Origin: JBMYRH01 sp049602155
Lineage (GTDB): Bacteria > Myxococcota_A > UBA9042 > PHBI01 > JBMYRH01
Reading direction: 5' to 3'
DNA: 64,000 nucleotides
Assembly: GCA_049602155.1 (NCBI GenBank)
Contig: JBMYRH010000004.1
Coordinates: 248,001-312,000 of the forward strand
How positions within the stretch are numbered: the stretch's first letter is position 1; each line of letters opens with the position of its first letter. Below, piece after piece: positions 52,502 to 62,081 of this stretch. Made by a program: the position numbers and the translations under genes. Below the pieces are notes generated by a model. The model had not been told where the DNA came from and did not search any database. It saw nothing but the letters and a program-made list of their open reading frames with translations.

Positions 52502-54928
52502 ATGCCAAGCGAGATGGTAACGCACACCCGAGTCTCGCATTTCGTATGGCTGCCGCTGCTCTTCGCGACGAGCTGCGCTGATCCTCAGTCGCTCGTCAGC
52601 CCCGCGACCGCAGATGTCGCCGCCGTCCAGGGGCCGGATAGCCTGCTCGAGCCAGCGATCCCCTACCCCCAAGACGATCTCGTTCAGCCAGAGCCCGAGG
52701 TCGACGCTGACGACATCGGACCTGACAACTCTGATGACACCGACGGCGGGGCCCAGAGCGAAGACACGACAGCGGCGCCTGAGCCCGTAGACAGCGATTC
52801 GGAAGACACCACGTCGCCTGAGCCGACACAGTGGACCGTACGAAGCTGCACACGCGCGCTCACCTATGCACCCGAAGCGGCTGTCACCAGTGTCCACTTC
52901 GCGACCTCCCCTTTAGGCTGGGCAGACGGCGCGCTGCCCATGACGCTGGAGGACGATGGTCTGTATCGCCTGACCCTCGACATGGCGCAGCTCCCTGTCG
53001 GTTCACACGGCTATAAGCTGATCCTAGATCTCGGTTTGCCCTCCGAGTCCTGGATCGAAGACCCGTCCAACATGATGCGACGCTTTGACGACGGGTTTGT
53101 GAACTCAAAGCTGCGCGTCCCGGACTGCCGTGCTCCGCGACTCTCTGTCATCGAGCGCACGGTCATCGGTGGCGGTCAGAGCGCCCTAATTCGGGTGAAT
53201 GTAGAGTCGGGCATCGACTCCGTTCTCGATCTGGAGAGCCTTCAGGTGACCCACAACTTCGTCCCAACCTCCGGTGAGTGGGACACAGATACTGGGGTAC
53301 TCACGCTCTCCCTCGAGGCGCTCCCACCGGGGAAACACACGGTCCGGATTGACGTCTCCGCAGAGGCCGATGGGGACACCCTCGCCGCTGACCCAGCTGT
53401 GCTCTCCTTCTGGCATGAAGCGAGCCCGTTTGAATGGCGAGATGCCTCCCTCTACTTTGCCTTCACCGACCGCTTCCGAGACGCCGATACAGCGAGCGCC
53501 CCAGACCCCTGCTTGCCTGCAGACTCCATCGCGAACTGGCTCGGCGGAGACTGGGCCGGAGTCACCGAGGCCATCGAAGAAGGGTACTTCCAAGACCTCG
53601 GGATCAATGCCCTCTGGCTCAATGCTCCCATGGATAACCCTGAGGGCTGCGTCGGCGGACTCTACGACAGGCAATACACCGCCTTTCACGGCTATTTCCC
53701 GGTCGATCTCTTCGCGACCGAGGCCCGCTACGGCTCGCTACAAGCGCTCCGTGACCTCGTCAGTGCCGCACACGCCCAGGGGATTCGAGTCCTTGTCGAC
53801 CTGCCGGCCAACCACCTCTTCGAGACGGCCCTCGAGTGGGCGACACATGGCTGGGAGTGGTTCAACGATGACGGGGTCTGCCGTGACCTCGGCTGGACGA
53901 CCCCGGAGACATGTTGGTTTGAGCCCTACCTGCCCGATCTCAACTACCGCAATGACACGGTGGTCGAGTACATGTCCGAGGTCGCCCTGAAGTGGGCCAT
54001 TGATGCAGATCTCGACGGCTTCCGGGTGGACGCGGTCAAGCACATGCACCCGCATTTCCTGCACACCCTTAGGGCCAAGCTGGACACACGACTCGAAGCC
54101 CATAGCGACCAGCAATTTTGGACCGTCGGCGAGACCTTCACGGGCAGCTGGCAAACCGGCGGTGGCAGCGAGGCAGAGCAGGTCAAAGCGTACATCTCTG
54201 ACGACCAGCTCATCGGGCAGTTCGACTTCCCGCTCTTTTGGCCGATCCGTGGCGCCTTCGCCGACCGAAGCGCGCCGCTCTCATGGTTGGCCGAGGCGGC
54301 CGAGGGGAGCGCGAACTTCTATGGCCCAGATGCGATCATGTCGAGCTTCCTCGGGAACCACGACGTGAGCCGGTTCATCACCGTCGCGCAGGGAGACAAC
54401 CTCTCCAACTGCCCCGGCGGAAGCAGCGTCGTCGCCTGGGACTGCCCACCTCCACAGCCCGTCGGCGCGATCCCCTACGTCCGCTTGCTACATGCCTTTA
54501 CGTTCCTGGTCGCCTACCCCGCCGTCCCGTTGGTGTATTACGGCGATGAGATCGGCCTCGCAGGGGCCGGCGACCCGGACAACCGACGGCTGATGCCATG
54601 GGATGGGCTCAACCCACACCAGGCAGCCCTCCGCGAGGACGTCTCCGCGCTCTTTCAGGCACGCCGCAATAACGTAGCGTTACGGCGCGGTGCCTTCTCG
54701 ATCGTCTCCGCGACCGACGACACGTTAGTCATCGAACGCCGCACAGGTGAGAGCCGAGCCTACGCCGCGTTCAACTTCGGTACCGAGCCGTTGAACGTCT
54801 CCGTTCCGGACGCAGGCAGCCTCCCCCTGACCCATGTCCTTGAGGGCACCGTACTCGAACCTTCAGAAGGTCTCCTCAGTTGGACGATGCCGCCGGAGAC
54901 CTTTGGCCTGTGGACGACGTCTCCCTGA
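52502..54928 (+). CDS. GH13 alpha-amylase family lipoprotein
   Basis: The 808-residue product has a lipoprotein-like signal (VWLPLLFATSCADP, Cys at 25) and an Asp/Glu/Thr linker (to about 110). Beta-sandwich carbohydrate modules (about 115-300) follow, then the GH13 barrel (about 315-720). Conserved regions are DLPANHLF, GFRVDAVKH (nucleophile Asp), TVGETFTGSW (acid/base Glu) and SFLGNHDVSRF (transition-state Asp), so it should be active. A C-terminal beta domain ends the protein. The substrate is probably starch-like or glycogen alpha-glucans taken up at the cell surface. It overlaps the 3' end of the convergent GT39-like gene by 53 bases. Confidence 0.92.
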   Translation: MPSEMVTHTRVSHFVWLPLLFATSCADPQSLVSPATADVAAVQGPDSLLEPAIPYPQDDLVQPEPEVDADDIGPDNSDDTDGGAQSEDTTAAPEPVDSDSEDTTSPEPTQWTVRSCTRALTYAPEAAVTSVHFATSPLGWADGALPMTLEDDGLYRLTLDMAQLPVGSHGYKLILDLGLPSESWIEDPSNMMRRFDDGFVNSKLRVPDCRAPRLSVIERTVIGGGQSALIRVNVESGIDSVLDLESLQVTHNFVPTSGEWDTDTGVLTLSLEALPPGKHTVRIDVSAEADGDTLAADPAVLSFWHEASPFEWRDASLYFAFTDRFRDADTASAPDPCLPADSIANWLGGDWAGVTEAIEEGYFQDLGINALWLNAPMDNPEGCVGGLYDRQYTAFHGYFPVDLFATEARYGSLQALRDLVSAAHAQGIRVLVDLPANHLFETALEWATHGWEWFNDDGVCRDLGWTTPETCWFEPYLPDLNYRNDTVVEYMSEVALKWAIDADLDGFRVDAVKHMHPHFLHTLRAKLDTRLEAHSDQQFWTVGETFTGSWQTGGGSEAEQVKAYISDDQLIGQFDFPLFWPIRGAFADRSAPLSWLAEAAEGSANFYGPDAIMSSFLGNHDVSRFITVAQGDNLSNCPGGSSVVAWDCPPPQPVGAIPYVRLLHAFTFLVAYPAVPLVYYGDEIGLAGAGDPDNRRLMPWDGLNPHQAALREDVSALFQARRNNVALRRGAFSIVSATDDTLVIERRTGESRAYAAFNFGTEPLNVSVPDAGSLPLTHVLEGTVLEPSEGLLSWTMPPETFGLWTTSP

Positions 54929-56663
54929 GCCGCTCAGGGATCCACTCGACGAGCTCTCCCCGTCGACGCGCACTGTCGACCAATGCATCAGGGGCCCCCA
55001 TCTGACGCGCGAACCATGTGGCCGAACGCGTAGAGCCCTCGACGAGCTTCAGCGGACCAGTGAGCGGTGCATAAAGCCAGCTCTCCACGGGGCCATAGTC
55101 CTCACCCAAGACCAGATCCACAGCGTCGATCTTCGGAGGACCTGAACCCCGAAGGTCAAGCACCGCGATGGTGCCGATGCGGAGCGTCTGTGCCCCAGAA
55201 AAGAGAGCTCTCCAGCCTGGGTGCTGCTTCACCCCAGTCACCGCGTCGATCACCACGACAGACTCGCCGCGAGCGAGCGCTGCGCTGACCTCGTCCGGAG
55301 ACCAGATCACCTGCACGCGACGGTCGAGGAGATACTCGACCTCTTTCCTTGGGCCCAGCCCCCCGCCGATCAGCACCCGGTCTTGGTGCATGTCGGTCAT
55401 GGCTCGGACCACATGAGCAGCGGTCATGAATTCGTGCTGTGGATCATAGCCCTGAAACGAGATCGAGCCCGACATTCGACGACTCGTCACCAGGTTATGT
55501 TTCAGGTGACCGACGCCCCAACCGAGCAAGCAAAAGAGGACAATTGCGAGCGCGTAGCGCCTCAAGCGGCCGTTTGTGGGATGACTGCGCAGCGCACGAA
55601 TCCAACGCATGCCAACCTCTCCCGACGCGAACGCCGTGGGGATGACGTACCAATACGACCGGTACTCATGCACGAGGAACTCGACCTGCATCGCGAGCAG
55701 CCACACCGTCTGCCCGACGAAGACGGAAAGCACGATGAGGCTGCCGAGATCACTGCGTCGGTCACGCAGCACCCGATACACCCACCACCAAGTCACGAAG
55801 ACCAAGGGCGGCGTGTGCAGCGCATAGAGACGCCAGGCCGTGTTGCTCAAAAAATGTCCCAGTGGGCTCGTCGCACCTCGGTCAGCGTACGCCCTCATCA
55901 AGTCATCCCAGCGAGGGCTCGCGAACGCAGCCCCAAAGTGGGCGATGAAGGGGACGAGAACGACGACGGAGAAGAGCGCGAGGCCGACCATCACGCGGCG
56001 CTTGGTCATGCTCGGGTGCCACGTCTCATCGCCGCCACGCCACCCACGCCAACCCAAGGCGAGGAAGAGGCACAGCGCGATAGGGTACCAAGGCCAATCT
56101 GTCAGCCCAGCGACGAGCGCAGCGCTCAGCCAAAGAGCGAGAGACCTCAAGCGCGCGGTCCGAAGCCAATCGACGAGGCCCACGCAAGACCATAGGACAT
56201 ATGCGATGCCTATCAGCTGATGGTCCGGGAGGTTGGAGAACGCCAGATGCAGTGGTGTCAGTAAGAACGTGAGGCAGGCCAATGTGGCGGTCGCTTCGTC
56301 CCGCAGCCGACACGTGAGCCCCCAGAGCCCAGCGAGCGCCAACATCGCGAAGAGCACCTGCACGCCTCGCGCTGTCCACGGGTGCTCACCCACGACCTGG
56401 TTTGCTGCAGCGATATACGGATGCAAGAGAAGCGGGTGATGGTAGGTCACCGATGCCGCCTCAACCTCCCCCGGCCCGACGTGATGAGAGGGCATCCACG
56501 CCCCATGCCGCTCAAGGTTGCGCGCCGAGAGGCCATGCTCGGCGACATGGAACCCCTGATGTCCCCAAGCGACGGGCTGTGCGATGCCATAGAGCCCTAG
56601 CCCGAACTGGATCAAGAGCAGCAACGCCAAGAGTCGGCGCCCGCTCAAGAGCTCAGCGCGACT
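54876..56663 (-). CDS. GT39/ArnT-like polytopic glycosyltransferase
   Basis: The GTG at 56663, with AAAAGG 6 bases upstream, gives 595 residues; the longer frame lies in the preceding gene. About a dozen membrane helices (LLALLLLIQFGLGLYGIAQP, LFAMLALAGLWGLTCRL, VGLALFSVVVLVPFIAHFGA) and a first-loop acidic-aromatic motif (GHQGFHVAEHGLSARNL) resemble lipid-linked sugar transferases such as ArnT or PMT. A soluble C-terminal part (about 400-595) follows. It should transfer a sugar from a polyprenyl carrier to protein or lipid at the outer face of the inner membrane. Its 11-base overlap with the upstream lipoprotein gene suggests co-translation. Confidence 0.82.
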   Translation of the reverse strand, partial: SRAELLSGRRLLALLLLIQFGLGLYGIAQPVAWGHQGFHVAEHGLSARNLERHGAWMPSHHVGPGEVEAASVTYHHPLLLHPYIAAANQVVGEHPWTARGVQVLFAMLALAGLWGLTCRLRDEATATLACLTFLLTPLHLAFSNLPDHQLIGIAYVLWSCVGLVDWLRTARLRSLALWLSAALVAGLTDWPWYPIALCLFLALGWRGWRGGDETWHPSMTKRRVMVGLALFSVVVLVPFIAHFGAAFASPRWDDLMRAYADRGATSPLGHFLSNTAWRLYALHTPPLVFVTWWWVYRVLRDRRSDLGSLIVLSVFVGQTVWLLAMQVEFLVHEYRSYWYVIPTAFASGEVGMRWIRALRSHPTNGRLRRYALAIVLFCLLGWGVGHLKHNLVTSRRMSGSISFQGYDPQHEFMTAAHVVRAMTDMHQDRVLIGGGLGPRKEVEYLLDRRVQVIWSPDEVSAALARGESVVVIDAVTGVKQHPGWRALFSGAQTLRIGTIAVLDLRGSGPPKIDAVDLVLGEDYGPVESWLYAPLTGPLKLVEGSTRSATWFARQMGAPDALVDSARRRGELVEWIPERLRETSSTGQRSPAASSN

Positions 56664-57432
56664 CACCAGACGCCTTTTCACCGGGTTCAAGGCTGTTGGC
56701 GCTCGGCACGTCCCCGCGCCGGCTCGCGATGGAAGATGCGAGGTCTCGGTCCATGAGGTAGTCCCCACGCACGGTCAACTCGAAGGTCTTCAAACGATCC
56801 GGTCGGAAGGGATCGGGGGCCTGATATCGAAACGCCTTCCGAACCGCCACCTCATCTTCCTCACCCTTATCTTCGACAAATTCGCACGTCACTTTGCGCT
56901 CACTCTTGCCACCGCCAAAGGTCGACACCAGCGTGCAGTCGCTCTCGGTACGCACCAGCGTCTCCCAGGCTCCGAGGCTCGCCTCGAACGCAGCCTCATC
57001 GCCGCGGAGGGCGACGGCGCCCCCCTGCCCCATGTAGGTCGTGCCATCGACGACAACGAAGCCGAAGAAATAGCGAGGGCCCTCGACCGAAGCGACCCCA
57101 AAAGAGGTCGCTGAGCGCAACACGAGCCGACCTCGAATCGTGCGAGGTTGCGCAAAACGGTGGTCCAAGACGCGCACCTCATCGTCCAGGATCGTGAACT
57201 CAAAGACTCGCTTGTCCCGCTGAATCACAATCCAGTCGCCCTGAAGAGCGGCGCTCAAGGCACCGTGGTCAAACCCAGCGATTCGGGTGATAGGGCCATC
57301 CCCCAGCCCCACCTCACGCTCGATAGCGATGCCTGCCTGCTCAGCATCTTCTTGGCACCCAGTGGCAAACCACGATGATGCCAAGCCGACCAGCACAAGG
57401 CTTCCCAGCCTCGACCGACATGACAGGTGCAT
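56653..57432 (-). CDS. Lipoprotein of unknown function
   Basis: ATG 57432, one base after the preceding stop codon, gives 259 residues with a lipoprotein signal (LVLVGLASSWFATGCQED, Cys at 26). The mature part is beta-rich and charged: LQGDWIVIQRDKRVFEFTIL, LVLRSATSFGVASVEGPRYF and TFELTVRGDYLMDRD. No family is recognised. It sits between two co-directional genes with minimal spacing (the pseudo-hydrolase upstream and the GT39-like gene downstream), so all three form an operon. Glycosylation of surface lipoproteins is a possible theme of this group (inference). Confidence 0.75.
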   Translation of the reverse strand: MHLSCRSRLGSLVLVGLASSWFATGCQEDAEQAGIAIEREVGLGDGPITRIAGFDHGALSAALQGDWIVIQRDKRVFEFTILDDEVRVLDHRFAQPRTIRGRLVLRSATSFGVASVEGPRYFFGFVVVDGTTYMGQGGAVALRGDEAAFEASLGAWETLVRTESDCTLVSTFGGGKSERKVTCEFVEDKGEEDEVAVRKAFRYQAPDPFRPDRLKTFELTVRGDYLMDRDLASSIASRRGDVPSANSLEPGEKASGESR

Positions 57433-57433
57433 G

Positions 57434-59965
57434 CTAGAGCCCCGTGCGCGCGGGCAGCGTGGGGACGCCATCAGCGATCCAGGACTGGATAAAGTCCTGA
57501 AGCTGCTGACGCACTCCTGGATCCTCTCGCCACGCGTCACCTGCGAACCACGCTGGCTCTCCATCAGACCCGTCGGGCGGCGTCGCCTGAATCACCACTG
57601 AGGTCCGGGGCTGCTCTTCGGTGCCCACGTTGTTGGTCACCGGGGGTGCCACACTCGCGACACCCTCGATCTCTCTAAGGATCGGTGACGCGAGCTCCGC
57701 CTTCACCAGCCGCGCGACGATGTCTGTGACGCGAGACGGCGCGTACCAGTCGCCGACCCCTTGAATCTGAAGCGTATGCTGGGGGAGCACCTCTCCGTCT
57801 ACCAACGGCTGAGTCCCCAAATGAGCGACGGGGTCGACGGGCTCAAAGAGCCCCTGATAGAGGGCCAATACGGGGTGCCTCGTGTCCAGCTCCTCTGCCT
57901 CTGACTCGTGGAGCATCAGCCCCACGGACCGCGGCACATCCACGGGCACGAGCCGTGTCGCCATGATCTCAGACACGACCGCTGACGCGCTGCTCCAGAC
58001 GGTCAGCCGAACATCTGGCTCATGAGGGGCTGAGATCGCGCCGATAGTGGCGCCAAGGCCATGGCCCATCAACGCAACCCGTGATGCATCGATCGCCACC
58101 ATCGGGGCCGCGCTCGCGGTCCCGCTCATGCCCTTCAGGCCACGCACAATAGAGAAGACATCCGCGGCTCCCTGATACAGAGACCCCAAGACGGCGCTAG
58201 GGTTGACCAGGTTGTAGACGAGCGCCTCGGGCCAGAAGTCCGCATCCCCTCGCGCACCGTGCATCGGGCCGTTCCAGCTCAGAACCGCCGCGCCTGCCTC
58301 GGCCATCAGCTCACCAAGACCGGACTCAGCAGAGCGGAAGTCTCCGGCGCTGTCATGGGCAAAGAGGACCACGGGCCAACCAGCCTCTGGGACATCCCCT
58401 GTGGGGAACGACAGCGACGCGCACACGGTGTCGACGCCGTGCAACTTCAGAGGCTCTCCGGCCGGCGTCACACCACCTCCATCACTGGGCTCTAGGAATG
58501 GACGAACGCCCTGCTGAACGCGCGGCAACTCGAGCTGCATATGGACAGTCTTGACGCTGCTCCCAGGCGCCTCACAGGGCTCCCCTGTGCACGGGCTATC
58601 TTCCCCTGAGCCACAGAGGACAGGGTTGAGGGGCGTCACGGCGCCGGTCGCGGCGATCGCCTGCCGAAGCTCGAGCATCCGATCTTGAGGGCGTTGGGTC
58701 GTGAAGACGGTCCCGCCGATCACGCTCTCCGTTGGAATCTCTTTGTCGCTTAGATAGGCCCTCAAGGGGCCGTAAGCATCCCAAGCATGGGCCTTCAGTT
58801 CATCCGTCGGCGCGGCGGAGGCGAGCATCGCCACAAAATCTGTGTCGGCGCCCATCAGGTTGCCGCTCAAGTCCCGGGCCCCCTCGGTCAAATACACGGC
58901 GTACGTCGTTCCGGGCGCCAGGGCTTGATCCCATCGAACGCGCACCGCCAACCAGCGTGGGCAGATATAGTAACTCCCTGCCCCGTCGGTCACGTGCCAA
59001 TTATAGCTCGGCCCGCCGCCATAGTTCGGGCTCTCCGGATCCACATTGACGAAGTGAATCGTCGGCTCGGAGACGCTCCCATTCGCCGCCCCTGAGAGTG
59101 TTTGAAAGTCCATCACAGAGGAGAAGCGGAACGTAACAGTCGGCGTAAGAGAGAAGCCCGTCTGCGAGCGATCCGCGGCGGTGGTGAGGTTCGCGATTGG
59201 ATCAAAGCCCAGGACGCCCGGGCCAGGCTGCGGGAACCCTGAAAGATCGACACTGCCATCTTTCACGTACATATCGTTCGGGTAGGGCACGCGGAAGAAC
59301 TCACCGCTCTGCCCGCCCAGCTCAAAATACGGCCGGGGATTCGACTCCGCCTCATCGGCGCAGTCGAGGCCTGACCAGAGGCTCGCGCTTGCCCCGCCAA
59401 ACCAAGGTCGGCAGGTCTGCTCAGGGCCACAGAAGAGCCCCGCGAGGCACTCACCGGTGCGTGCACAGTTGTCCCCAATGTCGCCAGCGCCAGTGTCTGC
59501 GCAGCTGGCCATGAGGCCGAACGACCGACAGTGCAGTCCTCGAACGCATGCATCGGCCGTGGTGCATGGTGCCCCGACCAAGCCCGCTCCTACGCTTCGG
59601 CAGGTTCCGCTCTCGCTGCAGTACAAGCCCTCAGCGCACTCGTCCGTCAGGAAGCAAAAGCCGGTCGCAGGAGTGTTCGCGATGGCACGACACTCGCCTT
59701 CGTCACAGACCAAGCCATAACGGCAATCTACGGTCTCGGCGCACGCGCCGTTGACCCCAGCCCCTATCGTCGCATCGAGAGGCTGCGTCGTCGACGTCGT
59801 CGGGCCCGGTGTCGGACCACCGGTAGCCGCCGCGTTGAAGGGATCGCTGTCTTCTTGCTCCAACCCAACCGTGGGCGCATCGGCAGCCTCACAGGCCACC
59901 AACGCTGTGGTGCAGACGAGAACTGCCACGAGTACGTTCACAAGGGGATTCAAGCGGAGGAGCAT
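57434..59965 (-). CDS. Lipoprotein with Cys-rich repeats and a Ser-less alpha/beta-hydrolase domain
   Basis: The 843-residue product has a lipoprotein signal (VLVAVLVCTTALVACEA, Cys at 25) and a low-complexity linker. A Cys-rich segment (about 75-200) has six-Cys repeats (CRYGLVCDEGECR, CAEGLYCSESGTCRSVG, CLAGLFCGPEQTCRP). A domain beginning FFRVPYPNDMYVKDG resembles the N-terminal part of virulence-factor-type lipases. The C-terminal half is an alpha/beta-hydrolase: PVVLFAHDSAGDFRSAESGL, VLSWNGPMHGARGD and VALMGHGLGATIG. The elbow G-x-S-x-G reads G-H-G-L-G, with Gly in place of the nucleophile Ser, so catalysis by the normal route is impossible. It may bind a ligand instead. Confidence 0.85.
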   Translation of the reverse strand: MLLRLNPLVNVLVAVLVCTTALVACEAADAPTVGLEQEDSDPFNAAATGGPTPGPTTSTTQPLDATIGAGVNGACAETVDCRYGLVCDEGECRAIANTPATGFCFLTDECAEGLYCSESGTCRSVGAGLVGAPCTTADACVRGLHCRSFGLMASCADTGAGDIGDNCARTGECLAGLFCGPEQTCRPWFGGASASLWSGLDCADEAESNPRPYFELGGQSGEFFRVPYPNDMYVKDGSVDLSGFPQPGPGVLGFDPIANLTTAADRSQTGFSLTPTVTFRFSSVMDFQTLSGAANGSVSEPTIHFVNVDPESPNYGGGPSYNWHVTDGAGSYYICPRWLAVRVRWDQALAPGTTYAVYLTEGARDLSGNLMGADTDFVAMLASAAPTDELKAHAWDAYGPLRAYLSDKEIPTESVIGGTVFTTQRPQDRMLELRQAIAATGAVTPLNPVLCGSGEDSPCTGEPCEAPGSSVKTVHMQLELPRVQQGVRPFLEPSDGGGVTPAGEPLKLHGVDTVCASLSFPTGDVPEAGWPVVLFAHDSAGDFRSAESGLGELMAEAGAAVLSWNGPMHGARGDADFWPEALVYNLVNPSAVLGSLYQGAADVFSIVRGLKGMSGTASAAPMVAIDASRVALMGHGLGATIGAISAPHEPDVRLTVWSSASAVVSEIMATRLVPVDVPRSVGLMLHESEAEELDTRHPVLALYQGLFEPVDPVAHLGTQPLVDGEVLPQHTLQIQGVGDWYAPSRVTDIVARLVKAELASPILREIEGVASVAPPVTNNVGTEEQPRTSVVIQATPPDGSDGEPAWFAGDAWREDPGVRQQLQDFIQSWIADGVPTLPARTGL

Positions 59966-60122
59966 GCAACCTCAAGGTAAATCATAGACGCGGCCTGAGA
60001 CTAGCACTCGCGCTATCTTGATGCGACTTCAACAGTACAGTTCCCCAATGGTTTTGGGCAGAGATGGACGCCGCGTCGGTGCGATGGTGACGTCAGGGGT
60101 CGATGCAGGTACAGTCTCGCCG

Positions 60123-60770
60123 ATGAACACCCCCAGCCCATCCAATTCGCCGGTCGACCGAAAAGCAGTCCGCAAGGTCACGCGCGATGAGCTGACGAAT
60201 CTGCCCAACATCCTCACGATGATGCGCATCGCGCTGATCCCCCCCGTCATGCTCCTGCTGTTGATGGAGACCCCAAAAGCCAGCTTCATCGCGGCGCTTT
60301 TGACGGGGCTCGCAGCCATCACCGACTGGCTCGACGGCTGGCTCGCCCGTCGCCGTGGCCAAGTGAGCCTCGTGGGTAAGCTCCTCGACCCTCTCGCCGA
60401 CAAGCTGATCGTGATGGCGATCTTGGTCGTCTGCACCCAACTCCACCGCATCCCCGGCTGGTTCGTCGTGCTCCTCCTCTCGCGAGAGCTGTCGATCGCA
60501 GGGCTCCGCAGCATCGCCTCACAAGAGGGCCTCCTCATCGCGGTCGTCGAGACCGGGAAGTGGAAGACCGCCTTGCAGCTAACCGGGCTCATCGGGATCA
60601 CGGTGAACTACAGTTACATGATCGACTTCGGGTTGACCGAACAGCTGGTCAATTTCAACGCGCTAGGCTTCGGCCTCTTGCTCCTCTCCATGGTCTTCAG
60701 CCTGTTGAGCGCCGGCATGTACTTCGCGCGCTTCATGGGCGCGATCGCCTCCCAAGAGGTCGACGAGTGA
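60123..60770 (+). CDS. pgsA: CDP-diacylglycerol-glycerol-3-phosphate 3-phosphatidyltransferase
   Basis: ATG 60123 gives 215 residues; upstream in-frame codons lack family content. The CDP-alcohol motif D-x2-D-G-x2-A-R-x8-G-x3-D-x3-D is exact in DWLDGWLARRRGQVSLVGKL followed by LDPLADK. The remaining protein is four to five membrane helices (LPNILTMMRIALIPPVMLLL, LGFGLLLLSMVFSLLSAGMY). It makes phosphatidylglycerol phosphate, the precursor of the lipid donor used by Lgt. The stop overlaps the next gene as GTGA. Confidence 0.95.
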   Translation: MNTPSPSNSPVDRKAVRKVTRDELTNLPNILTMMRIALIPPVMLLLLMETPKASFIAALLTGLAAITDWLDGWLARRRGQVSLVGKLLDPLADKLIVMAILVVCTQLHRIPGWFVVLLLSRELSIAGLRSIASQEGLLIAVVETGKWKTALQLTGLIGITVNYSYMIDFGLTEQLVNFNALGFGLLLLSMVFSLLSAGMYFARFMGAIASQEVDE

Positions 60771-61198
60771 GCCGCTACCTGCTGCTCATGCTCTGCCTGT
60801 CTGCGTGGATTGGGTGCGGTGATCGACAGCTCCTCACGCCGCCTCATTTGGAGAGCGAGTGCTGGGAGTGCCAAGAGGAGGATGCTCAGCTCTGCCTCGA
60901 CGGTGTGGACTCCGACGAAGATGGCCTCACGGACTGTGATGACCCCGACTGTGCGTGGGTCGCAGGCTGCCCTTGGGAGGGGCTTGAGAACACCGATCAG
61001 CGGTGTGGAGACGGCCTCGACAACGATGGCAACGGCTTCACGGACTGCAAAGACTGGTCGTGCAAGCTCACCGCTGCATGCTGTCCTGGTGGACCTCAAG
61101 AAGAGAACACCAACGAGGCATGCTCGAACGGCATCGACGATGACTGCAACGGCTACATCGACTGTGTCGACTTCGCCTGCGACGACATCTGCCTCTAA
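60767..61198 (+). CDS. Mini Cys/Asp-repeat lipoprotein
   Basis: A GTG at 60767 overlaps the pgsA stop (GTGA). The 143-residue product has a lipoprotein signal (RYLLLMLCLSAWIGCGD, Cys at 17) and then three repeats of the giant protein's unit: CLDGVDSDEDGLTDCDDPDC, CGDGLDNDGNGFTDCKDWSC and CSNGIDDDCNGYIDCVDFAC. Only about 25 residues separate the lipid anchor from the first repeat. Each repeat should form a Ca loop closed by disulfides. It could be the membrane-bound partner of the giant secreted repeat protein, but that link is inferred from the shared repeat only. Confidence 0.85.
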   Translation: MSRYLLLMLCLSAWIGCGDRQLLTPPHLESECWECQEEDAQLCLDGVDSDEDGLTDCDDPDCAWVAGCPWEGLENTDQRCGDGLDNDGNGFTDCKDWSCKLTAACCPGGPQEENTNEACSNGIDDDCNGYIDCVDFACDDICL

Positions 61199-61204
61199 GC
61201 CGCG

Positions 61205-62008
61205 CTACTCTCCGGTAAACTCCGGCTTCGTCTTCGTCGCAAAGCCGGTGGCGGCGCGCGCGAGATCCTGGCTGATCAAGTAGGCCGTGTTCCAAGTCGC
61301 CACGTACTCCAAGCCACGATCCGTCTCAGCCTGGACGGCCTCATTCATCACCGCCTTAGTCCCCTGAACGGCGCTGGGCGCGTTCTCGGCGATCTCCTCC
61401 GCAGTGGCCAGCGCGTCAGCCAAGAGCGCATCATGATCAGGCAACACCCGGTTCACGAGGCCGACCTTCTCTGCGTATGCCGCATCAAAGTCGCGCCCGG
61501 TGAGGGCGAGTTCTCGAGCGATCCCTGGCGTCACGATCCGCGGTAGGCGCTGAAGGCTGCCGATGTCCGCGACGATCGCCATCTTGACCTCACGCACGCT
61601 GAAGATCGCGTCTGCCGTAGCGAGGCGGATATCACACGCAGCGATCAAGTCGACACCGCCACCGATGCAGTGCCCTTGAATCGCCGCGATAACCGGGACA
61701 CGACAGCGCTCAACACAGGTGACCGCCCACTGCATGTCACGAATCAATCGATGCAACTTGGCCTGGCGCAGGTTGTCTGGCCCCTTTGCCCCGAGCGGTA
61801 GACGCGGCATCATCGACACCAAGTCGAGGCCCGACGAGAACGCGCGCCCGGACGCCCGCAGGACGACGACGCGGACCTCGGGGTTGTCATTGATCTGCTC
61901 AAAGACGCCTGGCATCTCATCCCAGAACCAAGGCCCCATGGCGTTCATCTTCTTCGGGTGGTTGAGCACCACCTGAGCGATGTGTCCTTCGACGCTGAGC
62001 TCCAACAT
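61205..62008 (-). CDS. Delta(3,5)-delta(2,4)-dienoyl-CoA isomerase (crotonase family)
   Basis: The 267-residue enzyme has the crotonase oxyanion-hole segments RAFSSGLDLVSM and IQGHCIGGGVDLIAACDIRL. The ECH1-type catalytic residues are all present: Asp in GGGVDLIAAC, Glu in FSVREVKMAIVADIG and Asp in ADIGSLQRLP. It shifts double bonds of dienoyl-CoA esters during beta-oxidation of odd-position unsaturated fatty acids. It ends a few bases from the convergent repeat-lipoprotein gene. Other crotonases are possible, but the acidic triad argues for ECH1. Confidence 0.9.
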   Translation of the reverse strand: MLELSVEGHIAQVVLNHPKKMNAMGPWFWDEMPGVFEQINDNPEVRVVVLRASGRAFSSGLDLVSMMPRLPLGAKGPDNLRQAKLHRLIRDMQWAVTCVERCRVPVIAAIQGHCIGGGVDLIAACDIRLATADAIFSVREVKMAIVADIGSLQRLPRIVTPGIARELALTGRDFDAAYAEKVGLVNRVLPDHDALLADALATAEEIAENAPSAVQGTKAVMNEAVQAETDRGLEYVATWNTAYLISQDLARAATGFATKTKPEFTGE

Positions 62009-62081
62009 CAGGGCCTCCCTGAACGCCGTCTGTGTCTCGGGCTACGACCGGCGCCCAGTCGAGCGTCTAAGCCGCGCCGAC

